From: Paraktedonobacter sp035294465
GTDB taxonomy: Bacteria > Chloroflexota > Ktedonobacteria > Ktedonobacterales > Ktedonobacteraceae
Length of the DNA stretch: 37,026 nt
NCBI GenBank assembly: GCA_035294465.1
Contig: DATGKW010000073.1
Span: 1-37,026, forward strand
Direction of reading: 5' to 3'
Shown here: positions 33,312-37,026 of the stretch, in pieces
Position numbering within the stretch: position 1 is the stretch's first letter
Layout of the letters: every line of letters starts with the position of its first letter
Translations under genes and position numbers: made by a program
Notes under the pieces: generated by a model
The model's input: only the letters and a program-made list of their open reading frames with translations
Told to the model about the DNA's origin: nothing
Databases searched by the model: none

Positions 33312-34373
33312 TCAAACGATAAACTGGTTGGTGTAAAGCGCGCTGAAATTCATGCTCTGGACAGGCTGGTTGTTCGAGTTCAGAATGGCCTTGTTGCGCA
33401 GCATGAATTCGGGATAGCCCTGCCAGGCGGCCGCGTCTTGCAGGCCCCATTTGCGCCCAGGATCGGCGTAGCGCGGACTCAGAAAATTCTGGCTGGCAAA
33501 CACCAGGCCCTGGTCGGGGAAATTGCTCGGTCCGGCTCCATCAATCAGCATCTGGGCCGCCTCGTGCGCATGCGTGCGGGCATACTCGTAGCCCTGCTCG
33601 GTCGCAATCATAAAGCGACGCAGGAGATCGGGATGCTGCTTGATCTCTCGTGGGCTGGTAATGATATTGGGTGTGTAGTAATCGGGAATGCCGTAGTTAA
33701 TAATCGGAAAAACATTGAGCTTGTACCCGGCTCTTTCAGCCTGAATCACCTCCCAGCCCTCGAAAACCCAGGCAAAATCGATCTGCTTTGTCTCCAGGGC
33801 CTGCATGGTATCGATACTCAGTGTTACATTCTTAAAAACGCCCTTGCCTCCATCCTGGCGAATGATCGCGCCAACCACCGCAGCCTCGTAAGGTGCGCCA
33901 AAACCACCATAGATCTTACCGTCAAAGTCGCGCGGACGATTCAGACCAGAACTGGCCAGCGATACCAATGCCGAGGTGTTATGCTGAATAATCGCTGCAA
34001 TCGAGACGACCGGCTGATTGACCGCAGCATCGGCCACGATCCCTTCAGTTGAACTGATGCCGGCATCAGCCTGGCCGCTGCTCACCAGAGCATCGGGAGA
34101 AACGTTGGCCGAATACGGCATGATCTGCAAGTTGATGCACTGGGCCGCGTACCATCCTTTCTCTTTGGCTACGTAAATACCAGTGTGATTGGTGTTAGGC
34201 GTCCAGTCCAGCGCGAATTTGAACGGTGTCATTTGTCCCTTGCAACTCGGCGCGAGCGTGCTGTTCGCGGTTGCGGAACTAGACATCTGCTGATGAAGAT
34301 AAAGCGCTCCCACTACGACCAGGATAAGAATCGGCAGGCCAATGCTTAGCAATAAGCGGTTACGACGGTTCAT
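33312..34373 (-). CDS. thiY: ABC transporter substrate-binding protein, thiamine-pyrimidine precursor (ThiY/NMT1-like)
   Basis: The 353-residue protein carries FALDWTPNTNHTGIYVAKEKGWY, the hallmark of THI5/NMT1-family proteins that bind pyrimidine precursors of thiamine. An N-terminal hydrophobic helix (about 7-27) anchors or exports it; there is no lipobox. Typical later motifs include SGQADAGISSTEGIV and DFAWVFEGWE. AGGAGG is seven bases before the ATG at 34373, and a more distant start at 34415 is less likely. It is the last gene of a TPP-riboswitch operon. Its stop abuts the convergent pseudokinase stop exactly. Confidence 0.9.
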   Translation of the reverse strand: MNRRNRLLLSIGLPILILVVVGALYLHQQMSSSATANSTLAPSCKGQMTPFKFALDWTPNTNHTGIYVAKEKGWYAAQCINLQIMPYSANVSPDALVSSGQADAGISSTEGIVADAAVNQPVVSIAAIIQHNTSALVSLASSGLNRPRDFDGKIYGGFGAPYEAAVVGAIIRQDGGKGVFKNVTLSIDTMQALETKQIDFAWVFEGWEVIQAERAGYKLNVFPIINYGIPDYYTPNIITSPREIKQHPDLLRRFMIATEQGYEYARTHAHEAAQMLIDGAGPSNFPDQGLVFASQNFLSPRYADPGRKWGLQDAAAWQGYPEFMLRNKAILNSNNQPVQSMNFSALYTNQFIV

Positions 34374-34415
34374 GGTGGTCCCTCCTGAAATATACGCAGA
34401 CACAACACATAACAA

Positions 34416-35222
34416 CTAATGCCAGTGAGTCTTGCCACTCGCCAGCGCCTCATGCAGTGGCAAGCGAGAAGTGTAATACCAGGGCAGCGCTAGATGCTCG
34501 ATCACGTTCACCAGCGCAAAGAGAGCCAGGCTCAGCACCGCAGTAATCACGATGGTAGCGAAGACAACCGGAATCGCGTGAGAATTGGTCGATGTTTCCA
34601 TGTAGATTCCCAATCCCTGGTATGCTCCCACAAACTCGGCAACAATCGCTCCGGTGACGCTATAGGTCGCGGCAATGCGCAGGCCGGAGAAGAAGGCGGG
34701 CATCGCTCCTGGCAAACGCACCAGCCAGAGAATCTGCCAGTGCGAAGCTTTCATACTCTTAAGTAACTTGATCAGATCCGGCTCTGCGCTCGCCAGGCCA
34801 TCCGCGGTTGCCACAGCAATTGGAAAAAAGCAATAGAGCGTGACAACAACTACCTTCGGCCCAAGACCAAACCCGCCCCAGATCAGCAACAGAGGTGCCA
34901 GGGCGACAATCGGGATCGTCTGCGAAATGACCAGCAGCGGATAGATCGCCCGGCGCGACCAGCCTGAAAAATCAATCAGCACTGCCAGCAGCAGGCCCAG
35001 CGCAGTCGCTACGAACATACCTATCACGGTTTCCAACAGTGTTGGAATGGTGTTGGTGTAAATCGCGTCCCAGTTAAGCGCGAGCGCCCGAACGATTGAG
35101 CTGGGGGTTGGCAGAAACTGCGCCAGCGAGAGATCAGCACGCGAGGCCAGTTCCCAGAGCGCCAGAAGGGCTACAACCAGCACAAAGGCTGGGCCATAAT
35201 TAGCGAGCCAGCGAAGTTTCAT
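34416..35222 (-). CDS. thiX: ABC transporter permease (ThiX-like)
   Basis: The 268-residue inner-membrane subunit has about six hydrophobic helices and the BPD-transport family core: KLLKSMKASHWQILWLVRLPGAMPAF contains the cytoplasmic EAA-like loop that contacts the ATPase. Two copies probably form the channel. Its start overlaps the end of the ATPase gene by 23 bases, indicating translational coupling. It is related to the SsuC/TauC permease family; the riboswitch sets the substrate as a thiamine precursor. Confidence 0.9.
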   Translation of the reverse strand: MKLRWLANYGPAFVLVVALLALWELASRADLSLAQFLPTPSSIVRALALNWDAIYTNTIPTLLETVIGMFVATALGLLLAVLIDFSGWSRRAIYPLLVISQTIPIVALAPLLLIWGGFGLGPKVVVVTLYCFFPIAVATADGLASAEPDLIKLLKSMKASHWQILWLVRLPGAMPAFFSGLRIAATYSVTGAIVAEFVGAYQGLGIYMETSTNSHAIPVVFATIVITAVLSLALFALVNVIEHLALPWYYTSRLPLHEALASGKTHWH

Positions 35223-35991
35223 AGCGAGTGTGCTCCTTTACCAGCAGCGAGACAAGCTCCTGCTCAAGTTCCACAGCGCGGGCATTGCTTAGCTGCTCAG
35301 CGCGGCGTGGGCGCTCCAGCGGCACTTCGACAACCCGCAGCACGCGCGCCGGGCGGGCGCTCAAGACATACACGCGGTCGGAGAGCAGGATAGCCTCGCG
35401 TACATCGTGAGTAATAAAAAGCACGCTGGCATGGACTGCCTGCCAGAGATCAAGCAGCCACATCTGGCACGAAAGTCGAGTCAGCGCGTCCAGTGAGCCA
35501 AATGGTTCATCCAGCAGCAGAAAATTGGGATTGAAAAGCACAGTGCGCAGCAAAGCCACGCGCTGGCGCATGCCTCCCGAAAGTGTCACGGGATAATGCT
35601 GTGCAAACTCGGCCAGGCCAAACCGCTTGAGTAGTTCCTGTGCCTGTTCGCGCGCCTGCCGGCGGGCTACGCGACGTATGTCCAAACCCAACATTACATT
35701 CTCCTCCACCGTCCGCCATGGCAGAAGCAAGGGCTGCTGAAACATATAACCGGCCTTACCGGCACGCCTGGAATCGACATCCCCATCAATCAACACCGAA
35801 CCGCTATCCGGTTGCTCAAGCCCGGCGATAATATTGAAAAGTGTGCTTTTACCACAGCCACTTGGCCCGATCAACGAAACAAACTCGCCCTGAGCAACCT
35901 CCAGATCAATCGCCTCCAGAATCGCTAATGCCTGCCGGCCCTGACGAAAACTCTTCGAGACTCCCTGAAGCAGAAGCTTTGACTGCTGCAT
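35200..35991 (-). CDS. thiZ: ABC transporter ATP-binding protein (ThiZ-like)
   Basis: The 263-residue subunit powers the importer. Walker A GPSGCGKST (42-50), Q-loop MFQQPLLLPW, signature LSGGMRQRVALLR (137 on), Walker B FLLLDEPFGSLDAL (D161, E162) and the H-loop ITHDVREA are all intact. The ATG at 35991 is right after GAGGAGGGAG; the longer frame to 36030 would run through the attenuator stem. It is the first gene of the operon and the direct target of the riboswitch. Confidence 0.92.
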   Translation of the reverse strand: MQQSKLLLQGVSKSFRQGRQALAILEAIDLEVAQGEFVSLIGPSGCGKSTLFNIIAGLEQPDSGSVLIDGDVDSRRAGKAGYMFQQPLLLPWRTVEENVMLGLDIRRVARRQAREQAQELLKRFGLAEFAQHYPVTLSGGMRQRVALLRTVLFNPNFLLLDEPFGSLDALTRLSCQMWLLDLWQAVHASVLFITHDVREAILLSDRVYVLSARPARVLRVVEVPLERPRRAEQLSNARAVELEQELVSLLVKEHTRYETSLAR

Positions 35992-36018
35992 ACGCTCTCC
36001 CTCCTCAACAAAGCACAC

Positions 36019-36049
36019 AAAAAGCCGCATCCCTGCGGAGAGATGCGGC
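36019..36049 (-). terminator. Intrinsic terminator (attenuator) of the thiamine-precursor operon
   Basis: On the minus strand GCCGCATC pairs with GATGCGGC and is followed directly by TTTTT. It lies between the TPP riboswitch and the ATPase gene, as expected for ligand-dependent premature termination. Confidence 0.8.
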
Positions 36050-36091
36050 CTGTGAAAAGCGATTCTTAACGAGCCATTCTTTTATGCCGTT

Positions 36092-36186
36092 GCTGCTTCC
36101 CTCCGCTGGTATTATCCAGATCAGGTTCATAGGGTCAGCAACTCCCCACTGGAGCTGCCTCTCAGCCACCCGGCTCCCCTAGCAGC
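36092..36186 (-). promoter_or_regulatory. TPP riboswitch (THI element)
   Basis: Reading the minus strand, P1 GCTGCT/AGCAGC closes the element. The conserved blocks GGGGAGCC-GGGTGGCTGAGAGG, ACCCTATGAACCTGATCTGG and ATAATACCAGCGGAGGGA are all present; these are the standard TPP-binding sequences. High thiamine pyrophosphate should favour the terminator downstream and switch off the importer. Confidence 0.96.
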
Positions 36187-36352
36187 ATTTTGATGCCCAA
36201 TATTTTTCTTAATAACATATCCCCTGAAATGCACGCATGTCAATAGAATGGCCGGTATCCTCGTCTTGATTTTTTTAGCATTTCTCTTTATCATTTCCTG
36301 AGACATGGGTAGCCTGGTATGGCATGCGCAGGAGTGAAGGGGAACAGGTCGT

Positions 36353-37026
36353 ATGGATGGAACGTTCTATCGGCACGCGCACGAATTTCTTCAACGTGGG
36401 CTAGATCTGCTCTTTCCCCCACGTTGCGCGGGCTGCCGACGCTGTGGTCATCTGCTCTGCTCGTCCTGTTTGCGAACGATGCAGCCATTCAGCACACCGC
36501 TATGCCGGCGTTGCGGCATGCCGCTCGCGAGTGTGGCCGCTTCGTGCGCTGCCTGCCGGCGGGATCATTTTCGTTTAGATGGGTTGCGCTTCGTCAATCT
36601 CTATCAAGGGGCGTTGCGCGAGGCTATTCACGCACTGAAATACGTGGGGCAAAAGCGGCTGGCCGAGCCGCTGGGGCTGCTGTTAGCGCAGGCGTTCAGC
36701 GCCTACGGCATGAGCATAGATGGCCTTGTGCCGCTGCCGCTGCATAGCCAGCGCCAGCAGCAGCGAGGCTACAACCAGTCGGCCCTCCTCGCCAGGGTAT
36801 GCGCTCGTCACCTGAAGTTGCCCTGCCTGGAAGATCTCGTCATTCGCCAGCGTGCTACGCGCACACAGGTTGGTCTCAATGTGCAGGAACGCTTGCAGAA
36901 CGTCTCCGGCGCTTTTGCCCTGGCTCCCAATGTCAATCCTTGCTCGCTAACCTGGCGTCGCCTGCTGCTCATCGACGACGTATGCACCACAGGAGCCAGC
37001 TTAGAAGCGTGCGCGGCCCCGCTCTA
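36353..37026 (+). CDS. comF: ComF family phosphoribosyltransferase-like protein (truncated by window end)
   Basis: An open frame from the ATG at 36353 continues past the window end (224 codons). It starts with a zinc-binding region, CAGCRRCGHLLCSSC and CRRCGMPL ... CAACRRD, then FVNLYQGALREAIHALKYVGQKRLAEPL, the PLPLHSQRQQQRGYNQS loop and LLLIDDVCTTGAS, the PRPP-binding motif of type I phosphoribosyltransferases. In naturally competent bacteria ComF helps carry single-strand DNA into the cell, but the family also occurs in non-competent species. The terminal part is missing because of the window edge. Confidence 0.92.
   Translation, partial: MDGTFYRHAHEFLQRGLDLLFPPRCAGCRRCGHLLCSSCLRTMQPFSTPLCRRCGMPLASVAASCAACRRDHFRLDGLRFVNLYQGALREAIHALKYVGQKRLAEPLGLLLAQAFSAYGMSIDGLVPLPLHSQRQQQRGYNQSALLARVCARHLKLPCLEDLVIRQRATRTQVGLNVQERLQNVSGAFALAPNVNPCSLTWRRLLLIDDVCTTGASLEACAAPL

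Overview
The window reads as a chromosomal segment of a GC-moderate, soil-type bacterium. The best guess is Chloroflexota, class Ktedonobacteria. This is inferred from the mix of Hanks-type kinases, helix-turn-helix/TPR regulators, kelch and HEAT-repeat proteins, a Tat-exported glycoside-hydrolase-like protein, many family-orphan genes and strong AGGAGG ribosome binding sites. No rRNA, CRISPR array, transposase, integrase or phage gene was seen. Gene density is ordinary, and most genes are single units closed by long hairpins.

Layout. Positions 1-5000 hold a truncated AI-2E-type permease, a tRNA-Gln(CTG) with its own promoter, a lipoprotein, malate dehydrogenase, a small membrane protein and the 16S rRNA methyltransferase RsmI. 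An AMP-dependent acyl-CoA-ligase-type enzyme runs to 6260. Positions 6600-12300 are a regulatory block, all on the minus strand: a divergent sigma-factor-like gene followed by a protein with an anti-sigma-type HxxxCxxC motif, then two related XRE-HTH/TPR regulators with palindromes in their upstream regions. Positions 12600-19600 carry a cysteine-rich penicillin-binding protein, a CBS-pair protein, a Tat-exported GH25-like protein with an unusual N-terminal extension, a kelch protein, signal peptidase I with a linked membrane protein, and an orphan.

Positions 19750-31300 hold a single-chain nucleotidyltransferase-HEPN fusion resembling a fused MntA/HepT pair, a transmembrane Ser/Thr kinase with a lectin-like outer domain, a 7Fe ferredoxin, two small zinc-ribbon proteins, a Bax-inhibitor-1 family membrane protein, thioredoxin, a YbjN-like protein, two small orphans (one with an EACC1-like predicted layout), a DUF1015 protein and a HEAT-repeat protein. 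Positions 31900-37026 hold a catalytically dead kinase homologue, a TPP-riboswitch-controlled ABC importer for a thiamine pyrimidine precursor (ATPase, permease, binding protein) and the start of a ComF-type phosphoribosyltransferase.

The most coherent circuits are the thiamine-precursor importer under its riboswitch and attenuator, and the candidate sigma/anti-sigma pair. The most unusual proteins are the nucleotidyltransferase-HEPN fusion, the pseudokinase with a helical N-terminus, and the Tat protein whose pre-signal region resembles a carboxymuconolactone-decarboxylase/AhpD motif. No function assignment was tested by a database search; all rest on reading motifs.
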